64,000 nucleotides of DNA from contig CM027381.1 in the NCBI GenBank assembly GCA_015680905.1, positions 57,974,501 through 58,038,500 on the forward strand, read 5' to 3'. Below the pieces are notes generated by a model. That model was not told the origin of the DNA. It was given only the letters and a program-made list of their open reading frames with translations, and made no database searches. Made by a program: the position numbers and the translations under genes. Each line of letters starts with the position of its first letter. Position 1 is the first letter of the stretch. This document shows positions 48,540 to 61,699 of this stretch, in pieces. This DNA is from Coptis chinensis. Taxonomy: Eukaryota; Streptophyta; Magnoliopsida; Ranunculales; Ranunculaceae.

Positions 48540-49480
48540 AACATATAACCTAACTATATTTTGAGGTTAGTTCAATGCATTTGCATTAAGTTTATGATTT
48601 TCCATTATTTATATTTTGAGGTTAGTTCAATGCAGTTGCATCCAATTTTCAATTCCCGTTATTTATTTTTTTAGATCAGTTCAATGGAGTTGCAGCCAGT
48701 TTCTGATTTCTCATTAATTATTCTTTTCTGTTAGTTCAATACATTTGCATCCAATTTCTAATTTCCTGTTAATTGTTCTTCGAGGTCAGTTCAATGTATT
48801 TGCATCCAGTTTCTAATTTCCCGTTAATTATTATGTGAGATTAGTTTAATGCATTTGCATATAGTTTTCGATTTCTTGTTTATTATTTGATAAAGTTGCA
48901 TTTGCATCTAGTTTCTGATTTTCTGTTAATTATTGTTTGAGGTTAGTTCAATGAATTTGCAACCAGTTTCTAATTTCCCGTTAATTATTTCTTTAGGTTT
49001 TGCTTCCAGTATATTTTTTAAGATTAGTTCAATGCAGTTGTATCCAGTTTCCGATTTCCCGTTAATTATTTTCTAAGAGTATAGTTCCACGCATTTGCAT
49101 TATGTTTTCAATTTATAACTAATTTTTCTTTAAGGTTAGTTCAATGCAGTTGCATCCAGTTTCCGATTTCCCGTTAATTTAATCTTTGAGGGTTAACTCA
49201 ATGCATTTGCATCCAGTTTCTGATTTTCTGACAATTATTTTTTTATGTTAGTTTGATGTATTTGCATCCAAGTTTTGATTTTCCGTTAATTACTCTTTGA
49301 GGTTAGTTTAATGCAGTTGTATCCATATTCCAATTTTATATTAATTACTTTTTAAGATTAGTTTAATGCTTGCATTTGCATCCAGTTTCCGATTTCCCGT
49401 TAAATATTATTTGTGGTTAGTTCGATACATTTGCATCAAGTTTTCGGTTCCCCATTAATTGTTTGTTGACGTTAGTTTCA
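48540..49480. repeat. Minisatellite array 4
   Basis: First array of Helitron C, the counterpart of 44830-45760. Confidence 0.85.
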
Positions 49481-50060
49481 TTCAGTATTATACATATTTT
49501 AAAATATTTATCATTATTGCTTTGTTGTTATTTTTTTTTTTTTCATTTTCTATTATATATTTTGTGATGTTATTTTTTGTATAATTGTTTTTAACTATGT
49601 TTTGAGGCCGTGTTAAGGATATATTCGAAATAAGTCGGTGCTTTATCATAGACACTAAAATTGTATGATTTGTAATAGAGAATTAGTTTATACAAATCAC
49701 CTATTTTTTAGCAATTGTTTTTATTTGATCAAATATATAAGAATCGGAACACTAAAAGTGTATGATTCGTAATAGAAAATTACCTTTTACATATCACCAA
49801 TTTGTTCGTAATTTTTTTTTATTTGATCAAATATATAAGAATTGGAAATACACTAACTCTTCAAATATAAGAATTAGAAATACACTCAAACTCTCCGAAG
49901 ATATTCTATGTACGTGGGATTGTAGGCTATTAGAAAATACTATCTTTCATATTAGAGTGCCAAATAAGATAGAGAAAATGCTAACTTTCATATTAGAGTG
50001 CCACATAGGAGAGAGAAAATCCTTTTTTAAAGGTCTCTGCTTTAGTATATAGATAGTAGA

Positions 50061-50514
50061 TTGCATTATCAAATTAACTTAGGTTGTACTTTTTTCGTGT
50101 AGGTGTATAGTAATCGTGTTTATGATCATATAACCATATTATTCGTAACAAGTCTTTTACGTACAAGACCCCAAATCAAATTAATAAACTAATAAACTGG
50201 ACTGTGGAACTATTGAGTTCAATATATGTGATTTGTTTGTATAAGCATCTTGACTTCTTAAATTAGTAGAATGAAATTTAGTTTCTTCTTTTTTTTCTCT
50301 TTAACTAATGAACCGATTCTTTATTTTTTGTTCTCTCTCTCTTTAAAACTTAACCTAGCTAGTTTTTTATATTGAGAACTATTTGGACTTCCTCTCATTT
50401 TCTTAATAAATATGAATTCCTTTGCAATCAGATTTTTTTATTAACACAATGGTAGATTTTAATATTAGTAAGAATTTTGACTAGCAAATGACAACAGCTA
50501 CCTCGATAAATTAA
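50061..50514. other. Intergenic, nothing recognised
   Basis: AT-rich, non-coding sequence between Helitron C and a MITE half. Confidence 0.3.
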
Positions 50515-50628
50515 GGGGTTGTTTGGCAACAATTACGATAATCCATTTTATGACATATAATCTATTATGAGTCCCATAATTGTTTTTTTGACTTCAAAAA
50601 AATTTGTTTGGTAAATTTTTTTAGAAAC
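50515..50628. mobile_element. Left half of a Tourist-like MITE, cut by Tat element 2
   Basis: TTAAGGGGTTGTTTGGCAAC gives a TAA followed by a GGGGTTGTTTGG terminus like that of the MITE at 16095. The matching right terminus is not found before the LTR of Tat element 2 begins at 50629, so it should lie beyond the window. Confidence 0.45.
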
Positions 50629-51081
50629 TGTAAGTACTCTCCATTCTGCACTACAATACACGTGTCCACATACCAGGTTGTATCTCCATCAGTTCGTACC
50701 ATAGCGCCAGTACATCGTAACGACCCAAACGCAGGTCATCCCAAATCTCAGTTACAGCCATATATGGAAGCAAATCATCTAGCGTAATCCTAGAGCTCAG
50801 TCAACACGCCAATCAAGGAGACATTAACTTTGTAACATCAGGAGTAATGACGAATCATCAAGATAGCATACAGTGTGGATCTACACCGGATAACGACTTA
50901 GAGCAAATATGGAAGGTTAACTCAAACATCTATAAGCAGAGAGAGATTTAATGCGTGAGGCTTGATTCAAGTTGACCCCAAGAAACTTGATACGTAAGCA
51001 ATTCTTAACCCAAGAAGAGTGTAGCCATTCCCTATCAAACAGAACATCAGGTTGTTGTCCCCTAAACTCCAAACTTCTACA
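50629..51081 (+). repeat. Putative 5' LTR of Tat element 2 (453 bp)
   Basis: TG...CA ends, with the inner end fixed by the primer binding site. The outer end is inferred because the partner LTR is not available. Confidence 0.55.
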
Positions 51082-51099
51082 TTGGCGCTGCCTGCCAGT
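51082..51099 (+). other. Primer binding site of Tat element 2
   Basis: TTGGCGCTGCCTGCCAGT directly after the LTR, comparable to the TTTGGCGCTGTCTGTGGG site of element 1. Confidence 0.6.
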
Positions 51100-51163
51100 T
51101 CGTTTCCTTAAGAAAAAAACACACTCTTTTCTCAAGCCCACGAAGCTGGTCAGAAAAACCACC

Positions 51164-52878
51164 ATGGACCCATCACTTCAAATGTTAGCAGACCAGATGA
51201 AGACGCTCCAGGAGGCCTTCATCACCCTATAACAAGAAAACCAAACGATGTGTGAGCAAGCTACCTCCAATGCCAACAACAACACTCCAGACACAGTGGA
51301 GAACAACGCCGTCACAGCCTTCACCACCACCACCAATCAAAGACTAGAAAACTTCTCCCAAAGGTTGGAGAAGTCAAACAACAAAGCCAGCGCGATCCAG
51401 ATCGCTCAGAAGATACTTCAGACGTACAAAGCGTCACCATTCACCACTGAAATCAGGGACAAGCAGCCTCCTTCAGAATTCATCCAACCAAAGTTTCCGC
51501 TATACGACGGTAGCTCGTGTCCAGGCCAGCACGTAGCTCGTTCCACCTAGATCCTCACACTATATAGCGCTCCAGAGTACGACTACCTGAAGTGCAAACT
51601 TTTTCCAACCAGCCTGAAGGACGGAGCCTTGGAATGGTTCTGCACGCTCACTCTTGATTCAATCAGCAACTTTGACAAGCTAGCTGAGACGTTCGCAGCA
51701 GAGTTCGTCCACAACAGGAAGAAACAAGCCGACCTGGATTCCTTGTTTCAACTCAAGCAAGCACATGGCGAAACGATCTACGCTTTCCTAGGATAAATCA
51801 AGAGGGAACTTCTATCAATGGAGATAGGCCTAAAGGACAGTTTTGCCACTTCTGCATTCACCAACGCCCTCCTGGACGACTCCAACCTAGCAGGGTCTCT
51901 AATGCACAACAAGCCAGAACGCTTAGACGACCTATACCACAGAATAGACAAGTACATCAAGTATGAAGAATGGTTGGCCCAGCACAAGGACAAAGAAGTC
52001 CTTGTAGTAAGTGACAAATGAGGACCCAAAGAAAGCAATCACTACTCAGGCAACACCAACAAGGGTTACAACTCCCACAAGCCCTCCTACACAAAATGGG
52101 AATTCTCCAACTTCTACAGGATGCCAAGCCAGATCCTGAAGAAGATTTATACAACACCGTACTTCAAGCCCAACATCAACAAAGTAATAGCAATCCAAGG
52201 ACGTCCATACTGCCACTTCCACAAACTTCAACACCATGAAACAGATGAGTGTTGGAGCCTCAATACCTCCAAGACTTAGTCAAGGAGGGAAAACTGAAAG
52301 AGTTCACGCCGCGACCTCGGGCCTAAGCATAAGAAGGCCAATCCCACGTAACTAGGGCCGAAGCCATGAACGACACGCTAACAACAAGATGGCGGGGGCC
52401 GAAACGGCTTCGACGATCTAAATCTCCAGGTCGGTCGAGGCACAACAAGAGATAGCACTCCTCCGACTACGACGAGGAAAATATAATCAACATGATTACA
52501 GACACCTCAAATGACGAAACCTCAGGTCGGGAAAAGCGCAGACGGGTAGGCGCGCTACAAGAAATCTACCACCTCTCCCACAAAGTTGAAGTCATCACTC
52601 CTACCAGCTTTTAGTCAACAACTCCATAGCATTCACGGAGGACGATCTAGACAAGGTGTGCCTTCCCCACAATGATGCCCTAGTAGTGCACGTCAAAATC
52701 AATGGGTGGACAGTCAAAAGAGTCCTCATCGATCCAAGCAGCTCCTGCGACATCCTTTTCTATCAAACATACAAAGACATGCACCTGCCAGACTCGATTA
52801 TGATAGAATCAAACACACCACTTTATGGGTTCAACGGAGAATGCACAGATGCCATTGGAGTCGTCATCCTACCAGTCT
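51164..52878 (+). pseudogene. Tat element 2 gag and first part of protease, broken
   Basis: The frame starts at ATG 51164 (MDPSLQMLADQMKTLQEAF). The gag core includes LKDGALEWFCTLTLDSISNF near 51620-51680 and a zinc-finger-like YCHFHKLQHHETDECW near 52210-52255. In-frame stops are TAA 51230, TAG 51548, TAA 51794 and TGA 52019; more follow. The protease is in another frame from about 52656 (VKRVLIDPSSSCDILF) and is interrupted at 52878 by the inserted element. Gag assembles particles and protease matures them. Confidence 0.85.
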
Positions 52879-55800
52879 TGTCACACCCCAAATTTCCAGA
52901 CAATATTTAAAACAATGATATTCAATCATCTGGGAACCCGGGGTGCAACAAAACCCAATACCCTGTTATCAAACACGATATAAAAAAACTACAATAAAAA
53001 GAAAAGTAAAAGGAACAACTCTTCATCACATTATTAAACTACAAAGAAACTAACCAACTCTATTACATCTGTCTCAAAACAAAACCGTACACTTTAGAAA
53101 AACTTAAACCAGAAGACTCCAAGAGCAACTCCAAATCACGTGTTCTCATCTACTGCACTCCACCATCTATGTTTCCAAGAACACACCCACGTTGCAAAAC
53201 AAAGCAAACATGGGTAAGTAAATTGAATTTGCTGGTATGAGTAAGACTAAATATAAAATAGCAATACGTTCATATCTTTTGAATAAAGAAATATACTATT
53301 CAATCATTTCAACTTGGAAGATAAGTTAGTTCCGTATTTTCAAAACGGCATTCAGTTTCTTCCCAAGTAAAATTTCAACCCCCAATAAACATTTCCAAGA
53401 AATCTCAGATAACAGTATTCATCATGCTCAATTTTCAAAATAACTCACAATATAATTTCCACTTACATTCAACTTATTACATACACATATGATAACTTAT
53501 TTAAATATGAGTTTGATACACTTTATCTTTAAGCCAGCATGTCGTCTTAGGGTAGGACAATGTCTCTGCATAAAAAGTTAATAAGTCGTACCCTCCTACA
53601 AAACAAAGTTAAATTTCCCAAACGTAATCATTTATAGTATACATTTATTTTACTCTCACTGCAACCCTCATGGGTATATACAATCTGGCATAATATATCG
53701 CCAATATTAACTAACATTCATGTCATACCACCATGTCCATCATATCACGCTAACCATATCCACATTCTTTCATAAGAAATTATATGCATTATATCATAAT
53801 ATATCACCACTAGGGAGTACATTCATCCCTCGTGAGTATTAACTCACACAAACCACGTATACATTTCCTTGTAAGAAATCATATACATCATAATACATAA
53901 ATATTCATATGCAATAATTCAGTCACATGTAAAATCAATATTTTACTTTAATATCACTCGTTTACTTATGAGAACGAGGAAAAAGTCACAACTAGGGAGT
54001 ATATTTATCCTTTGTGAGTATCAACTCATACAAACCACATAAACATTTCTCATAAGAAATCATATATATCATATGCAATAGCTCCATCACACGTAAAATC
54101 AATATTTTACTTTGCTTATTAATTATCTTGTCGACTCATTTATTAAAAGACACATCCCAACCTTTAGTTCCTACTCCACGATTTGCACTACACACATTTG
54201 CCAAATCACACATATCCGTGTGCCTTACTCACACCGAGTACCACTACAAGACATATATCCCAAGCGGGGATATCGCCTCCAGGAAACATATTTTCATCTT
54301 GTAAACTCGTAACTTGTGAGTCACAGCCATCTCTGGGCTTTCCATACACATAATCACAAAGCCTCCTTTAGGCATAACAAAATATCAGGTCATTCATGAC
54401 ACATTCAATGAATACTTTGGGTCATTCCCGCTACATTCAAGGAATACCCATCATAATACTAATAGGTCATTCATGGCACATTCAATGAATACCTTAGGTC
54501 ATTCCCGCAACATTCAAGGAATACCTATCATAACACTAACAGGTCATTCATGGCACATTCAATGAATACCTTGGGTCATTCCCACCACATTCAAGGAATA
54601 CCCACCTACATTCCTGTACATTCAAGGAATACAGCCAACCCACAAGGTGAATGCATTAGTTCCTCTCTAAGGCGGCTTTTCACATGACATCATTAGTCAT
54701 AAATATTTCATTTCCTTTCTTTTCATCAAAGAGGCGTGGAGAGATCTAAAAATGTGGGCGACACATTAAATTTTCACCGAACACTTTTACACCGGATTTT
54801 TAACACAAGAGTTCTCATTTATTATAATATTTTCATTACAAAACAAATATCGTCTCAAACAATAGAATCATTACTAAATATTCCAAACACAATAACTAAT
54901 CAACTCACCTCATTATCAATTATATAAATCATAAATATCAAAAGGTTCAATCAGGAATAACGCATTAGTTAAATATCTCATGAATACATTTTAAATAACC
55001 ACAATCACGTACACAATTAAGTACTAACATTGTACATATATAGTTATCACAATAACTAATAACTAATAACTAAAATATAATATAGTGGCTGCACTTTTGC
55101 TCAAAGCTGCCTACGTATCCAAATCTTTCAAAATTGGAATCAAGCATTCGTAGTTATTATCAGCCACTTAGTCAATGCTATAGTTTTTCTTACATTCATC
55201 CAAATGACATGTAACTTAAATATTTAGAAACTAGGGTATGTAGACATATTTTTTCATGTAGAACTTCGAAGTCCCAACCTCAGCCCATCTAGAAGAAAAC
55301 TTAAGTTGAAAACGGTAAAAATCCTAATTTTTCAGCAAACTAGATTTCTGACGGACTATCCTCCGAATGATACAACGCTTTCCACGGGTGTCCAAATGTA
55401 TCGAGGCTTTTTGAGTGGAAAAGCTAACACACAGAACTTACTTTCTTATGTTTTACAAAATTACTCAATCTCATTCTAAATATTTGATAGCTAAGCTCGA
55501 ACACAGTACGCAGAAACTGATTTCTGACGCACTGTTTTCTGCCAGTCAAACTTCCAAACACCATAATTAATTTCACGGGCCTCGGAATGCGATGAGGCCA
55601 ATTGGAATAGAAAGCAGACTTCCAAATATTATTTTTTATGTTTTATAAATCTAACTCTCACCCTAACTATTTTAAAACTGGACTTGAACACAGTGTGCAG
55701 AAACTAATTTCTGACGCACTATTTTCTGTCAACCAAACTTCCAGACCTTATATCTATCTCCACAAACCTTGGAATGTGTTGAGGCCAATTGGGTTGGAAA

Positions 55801-57323
55801 GAAGACTCAGAAAACTCATTTTTTTTTTAATGTTTTGGAGAGAGTTTGAATCTGACCCTAACTATGTGAAAACTCGATTCCAAACCAGGCACAGACCGGA
55901 TTTCTGCAGTCTACAAATTCTGACGTGCCAACTTCCGAAAGGTGTAACTCCTTCTACATAAACCGAAATGCTATGGGGCTTTTTGAGTTTAAAATAGGGC
56001 GGATAACACTTAGTTAGCATGCTTTAAAGAAAACCAAAATCAATCTCTAAACACACTTAAATTCGTCTCCAAATCAGAGAAAATTCATGACTTGAACAGG
56101 ACTAAACAACACCAAATTTTGCAACAACATAGACACCCATGTCAGTACTTATACATCCGTTATTAGTATTAGATATATACGATTTGAGACCTCATATGAT
56201 TTAATAGGAAGGGTCATGCTCATCTAGGGTCTATATACAAAAGCAAAGGTAATAGATAAGTTCAAAACTAAAATAAGGTTAAGCTAATGCATTACTAAAG
56301 TGTGACGACTTAGCCTTGTACAATCCATCTGAGTAATCAAAACTCGTCTAAAATACCAATACGTTGGCATCCTATGTCATGGTTTATTTCTTATAAACAT
56401 TCACGGGCACAAACAAGATAAACAAATAGTCGGCAATGTATTTCAAACACACATAATCATCACTTTTCAGATGCTAGATATCATTTTGTGTGTCAAGTCA
56501 AATAAGACAATACTGTATTAAATCATTGAACAGGGAGAAATATTTTCATGTATAATAGCCAAACATTTCCGCTATTGAGCACGTATCGTTAATCAAAGTC
56601 AGATCTAAAAATATTCTATATGGTTGTACCTATAACTATCTCATGCATGGCAAATAAACATTTCCGCTTATAACCTAATAACACTAGTTAAAGTAGTAAT
56701 CTCTAAAGTTCACACCTGTAGCTATAAACAACCTTTATATATATAAATTAAGCACTTCAACCTTTAAAGTTCGCATCTGTAAGCTTCTAACATGAATATA
56801 TAGACACTTTAAGCCATGCACTTTACTTCACCATATTCCCATAGAGCAAATAAACAAAGGCCATGAAACCCATATTCCACAATTAAATAAACTTTGGCGT
56901 CTGTAACTCAGTATACCAAATGCGTCTTTGTTTAATTCAATAATTTTCGACTTCAAAGTTCTAACAATTAAATTAATACACAACTATTATAAACTACATG
57001 ATAATCAATTAATTATACATATATATACAGATTTAGACTACTCACTCGTGATACGCTCCTGTTGCCAGCAAATCCCCAACAAGAAACCTCCCTTTTCTTC
57101 TTTGAGTAAAACTCTCTCTCTCTCCACTGTTTAAAACTCTCAATGTAAACTCCTATGTAAACACCTTTTTTTTTTCAAAAACCCTTTAAAAATAGGGAAT
57201 GGGGTTTATCCTCTTTACCCTATCTCTTTCTAATCTTTATCCTTTTTATTTTTATCTATTATTATTATTATTTAACTTTATATATATTTAATTAAAAAGA
57301 AGAATAAAAATAGGGGTGTTATA
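52879..57323. mobile_element. 4.4-kb solo-LTR-like insertion in the Tat 2 protease
   Basis: Begins TGTCACACCCC and ends GGGGTGTTATA (imperfect inverted ends), with a perfect 5-bp duplication AGTCT at 52874-52878 and 57324-57328. The protease reading frame continues without loss across the join when the insertion and one AGTCT are ignored, so both ends are exact. No protein domain is found inside. Internal features are three copies of a GGTCATTCATGRCACATTC repeat (54385-54600) and AT-rich sequence. It resembles the element at 1-4224. Confidence 0.8.
54385..54640. repeat. About 88-bp tandem repeat within the 4.4-kb insertion
   Basis: GGTCATTCATG-CACATTCAATG and GGGTCATTCCCGC-ACATTCAAGG alternate; three near-complete copies. 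Confidence 0.75.
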
Positions 57324-60300
57324 AGTCTCCATTGGAGAAAAAGAGGACATGGTCAAAACCTCAACACGTTTCAGTGTGATTGATGTCAAGTCGTCCTACA
57401 CTACCATCCTAGGGCGTAGGTGGATCCACAAGATCCAAGCAGTTCCATCTACCTTGCACCAAGTGTTGCGGTTCCCCGAACCCCGAGGCATCATGGAGCT
57501 CAAAAGCAACTAACTAGAGGCTCATAGATGCAATCAAGTCAGCACAACAACCACGACCAAACCTCAAGTCGTCCAAGCAAAAGAAAGCCCAAAGCTGCAA
57601 GATCCTCAAGCTTCCAGCCCTCCAACAACTGAAGAAGACAAAATCAAGGGGAAGCAAGCACAAATAGAATCAGAAGAAAAAGTCAATTTGGGCACAAATG
57701 ATGACCCAAAGTTTGTCTATGTGGGGCCTGATCTAGACCCCAAGCTCAAGGAGCAACTTGTCAAATTTCTATCTCTCAATAAAGATGTTTTTGCTTGGTC
57801 GTATATTGATATGCCTGGAATTGACCCACAGGTCGCTTGTCACAAATTAAATGTCAATCCAAATGTAAAGCCTATCAAACAACGACCTCGCAAACTGGCA
57901 CTCAAATTTCAAAAAGCCATCAATGAAGAAATAGAAAAACTCAAAAATGTGGGATTCATCAGAGAAGTCGAGTACCCAACCTGGCTAGCTAACATCTTAG
58001 TCATTCCTAAGAAGAACGACCAGATACGACTCTGCATAAACTTCACAAACGTCAACAAACATTGCCCCAAAGACAACTTCCCCTTACCAAGAATTGACAT
58101 ACTGGTAGATCAAACTTGCGAACACGAACTCCTATCGTTCATGGACACATCAAATACCACTTGCAGAGGAAGACCAGGAAAAGACGTCCTTCATAACCGA
58201 ACAAGGAACATTTTGCTACAACGTCTTACCATACGACTTGAAGAACGCAGGCGCGACCTACCAACGACTTGTCACAAAGATGTTCAAAGACTTGCTGGGC
58301 GACACTATGAAAGTCTACATGGACGACATGGTAGTCAAAAGTGAAAAGGCTAAAGATCACATTTCTCACCTACAAGAAGCCTTTGAAAGATTGCGCCGAA
58401 AACAAAATGAAGCTCAACCCAGCAAAATGTGTATTTGGGGTAGCTTCAGGGAAATTCTGAGGCTACCTCATTTCACAAAGGCGCATCGAACCAAACCCAT
58501 AACAGATACGAGCTCTCCTTGAAATGCCAGAACCAACATCTAAGCAATAAATCTAAAAGTTATTTGGCATGGCTTCAGCCTTCAACAGATTCATCTCACG
58601 TGCATTTGACAAGTGCAGACCATCCCTACAAATATTGAAGAAGGGCGCAACATTCACATGGACAGACGAATGCCACAAAGCTTTCAACGACCTGAAATCT
58701 TACTTGTCAACTCCACCCGTCCTGTCCAAACCAACTGAAGGAGAGACACTAGGGTTTTACCTTGCAACTACCGACTTTGCCATCAGCTCGGTCCTTTTTC
58801 GCGAAAGCAAGGGAATCAAAAAGCCAGTCTACTTCACCAACAAGACTTTGGTAGATGCAAAAAAGCATTACTCAACATTAGAGAAAACAATGCTGTCTTT
58901 GATGTACTCTGCTCGAAAATTCCGACCTTACTTCCAAGCTTACAGCATCAAGGTCATCACAGATGTACCCATCAAATAGGTCTTAAGTTCTAGCAACAAA
59001 ACAGCCCGCATGGCCAAATGGGTTGAAGAACTCGGAGAGCATCACATAGACTTCATTCCCAAAACGTCTCGCAAGGGTCAGGTCGTCGCAGATTTTTTGG
59101 CAGACTTCCCCGTCGAAGATATCAATTGGGAACCAGAGCCAATCACTTCATTTCATCAACCATCAACCCCAGACACATGGCACCTTTATGTAGATAAAGC
59201 ATGCAACAATAGTGGTAGTGGACTGGGGTCTGCGTTAACTTCACCAGAAGGAACAAAGCTACAAAAGTCAATCAAGGTCGATTTCCCAACATCCAACAAT
59301 GAAGCAGAATATGAAGCATTAATCACAGGCCTCCGCATGGCGTAACAGCTACAAGTCCAGAAACTCAAAGCTCACAGTGACTCACAGCTAATTATCATGC
59401 ATATCACCAAAGAGTATGTAACAAACGGAGCAAACCTAGCCAAATACGCTCAGGTCGTTAATGACATCATCAACTCGTTCAAAACATTCTCCCTGGAACA
59501 CATTCCTCGAGAGGATAACAAACATGTAGACAGCCCAACTTTCTTAGACTCGAAGACACAAGAGACATGTCCAACCACAGTCTACATTGACATCTTGGAG
59601 AGGCCCGCATACCAGCAAGAAAATGTCAACAACCTCACAGATTTTCAGCCCTCATCCGAAGAAGAGATCACTCAATCTTGGATAGGCCCATTTCTGAAAT
59701 TTATCTTACATGGTGAGCTCCCAGTAGAAGCAATGAGCGCTCGTGCCATCAAATTCTGAGCTCCCAAAAACACCATAATCAACAGACGATTGTTCCGTAA
59801 ATCCGCAGGAGGACCCCACCTAAGGTGTATAACTCCACACGAAGGCCAACTCATCTTCAACGAAATTCACAAAGGTGAATGTGGCAACCATGCAGGGGCA
59901 AGATCTCTAGCTCATAATCAATCACCCAAGGGTATTACTGGCCAAGCATGCACATCGAGGCAAAGAAGTACATTTTCAGATGCCACCAATGTCAAACATT
60001 TAGACACAACCATCTAAGTCCGGTACGAGAATTGATCAACATAGCCATCCTATGGCCCTTTCATATGTGGGGGCTAGACATCATGGGACCATTCATCCCA
60101 CAAAAGAAAACAGGACTCAAATATATCCTAGCAACCACATATTACTTCACCAAATGGGTTAAAGCAATCCCACTAGTTCAAGTCAAAGAAGTCCACGCCA
60201 TCAACTTCATATGGACCAATATCATCACAAGATTTGGTCTACCCCACACCCTTGTCATGGACAACAGAACTCAATTTGCTGGCTCACAAGTCAAGGCATT

Positions 60301-60860
60301 TCTACAAAAATGGGGCATCATTCAAGCATTTTCTACACCTACATATGAACAAAGCAATGGTCAATCATAAGCTACCAACAAAGCAATCAAGGAAAATCTC
60401 CAAAAAAAAGTTGGAAAGCAAGAAAATCCAATGGCCAGAACAACTCAAAAACATTCTATGGGCATACAGAACAACAGCCAGAGCCAATACTAATGAGTCT
60501 CCTTTCACACTTTGCTTCGGAATAGAAGCAGTCATGCTATCAGAACTCACAATCATAACCATACGTTCTGACATCGTCGAATCAGGAGAAAATGACAACA
60601 TCTTGACAAAGAAGTCGATCTTCTAGAAGAGCGAAGGGAAACAGCTGCAATATCCCTAGCTCGGTACGACCAAACAATCTAACAATCTTATAACAAGAAG
60701 GTCGTCCCAAGATCTTTCCAAGCTAGCAACTTAGTCCTCAAAAAGACACTAGCTCTAGCCAAGTTCGACCCGACATGGGAGGGCCCCTACATTGTTGACA
60801 AAGTCGTTGGAAATGGAGCATACTAGATTAAAACTCAGCTCGGTGATGTGCTTTCCGACC
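57324..60860 (+). pseudogene. Tat element 2 pol: end of protease, RT, RNase H domains, integrase, broken
   Basis: The protease resumes with the TTILGRRWI motif near 57400. RT (57688-58144) carries the KDVFAWSY and PKKNDQIRLCINFTNVNKHC blocks, then shifts frame; YMDDM lies near 58315-58330. RNase H follows at 58569-58979 (FYLATTDFAISSVL) and the second RNase H-like block at 59010-59345 (LYVDKACNNSGSG, NNEAEYEALITGL). Integrase spans 59790-60626 (HKGECGNHAGARS, CHQCQTF, LDIMGPF, YEQSNGQS). Several frameshifts and stops separate these pieces. Confidence 0.88.
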
Positions 60861-60999
60861 TTGGAACACAACTCTCCTCAAGCGATTTTATCAATAATTT
60901 TTTCTCCAGATGTATCATTCAATATGAATAAAATTCCATCAGCGTTTCGCGTACAAGTGTCATCTGGAACACACAATGTTAGGTCGTATACCAAAGTCG

Positions 61000-61290
61000 G
61001 AGTTAAGAATGACTCAACTACAATTACCACGCAGTGGTTAATTACTAACCAAATCCAACCCAAGGTCTCCCAAAAGGACACAAAATCAACTTAACACCAA
61101 CGCCAGGGTTAAACATGATTCAACTGTAATTGCCATCCAATTCTCAGTCAAATACAAACATAAAGGACCCCCAAAAGGACCTAAAGCCAACTAAAGGCCT
61201 TTGAAAATGGTTAAGTTCGGCTCAACTATAACTACCACTCAAAGGCTAGTTATCAGTCAATAAGAAGTTCCCCCAAAAAGAACAACTCAA
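61000..61290. repeat. Degenerate repeat of about 105 bp downstream of Tat 2 pol
   Basis: Three diverged copies start near 61002, 61107 and 61208. They share GTTAAG/GGTTAA, CTCAACT-YAATTACCAC and CCCAAAAGGAC motifs. The array occupies the same position as the 60-bp repeat of Tat element 1. Confidence 0.5.
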
Positions 61291-61699
61291 TCAAACACAC
61301 ACGAGTAGACCTAGGTGACAGCTACGCTCATCTAATTAGGTCATGAACCAAACAATCACTACATTTGAACATCAGACGATCTACCATAGTTCAACAGGTC
61401 GTCAAGACTGCTACTATGCAACACAGGTCGTCATACAACAAATCAAAAAGCAATGAAAGTAATCACATTCATGCATCATTCAAAGACGATATCAAAGCAG
61501 AACAAGTAAGTAATTTAAATATTTTACTTCTTACAAAAAGTTGGTTAGATACTATAGACCCCTAGGTTATCCTGAGAAAACGACCTCAGCACCCCCCATC
61601 AGCAAAAATATCAGTTATCAGTATCAAACAAGAGAAATATTTAAACTCTGTTCAAAGAAGCTTCAACCAAACCTCAAAACAAAAACAACAAGATCAAGA

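Larger units (their letters stand above)
47714..50060 (-). mobile_element. Helitron-like element C, truncated, tandem to B
   Basis: Starts on the minus strand with A/TCTACTATCTATATACTAAA at 50060, a typical plant Helitron 5' end with TC after A. It runs parallel to element B over about 2.3 kb (44010-46335 against 47715-50056) and stops within its second minisatellite array, exactly where B starts. The result is a head-to-tail pair. Confidence 0.55.

Noticed and set aside
42880-49480. Centromeric-type satellite
   Set aside because: Units are too degenerate and arranged in four blocks tied to Helitron-like ends; a satellite would be one continuous array.
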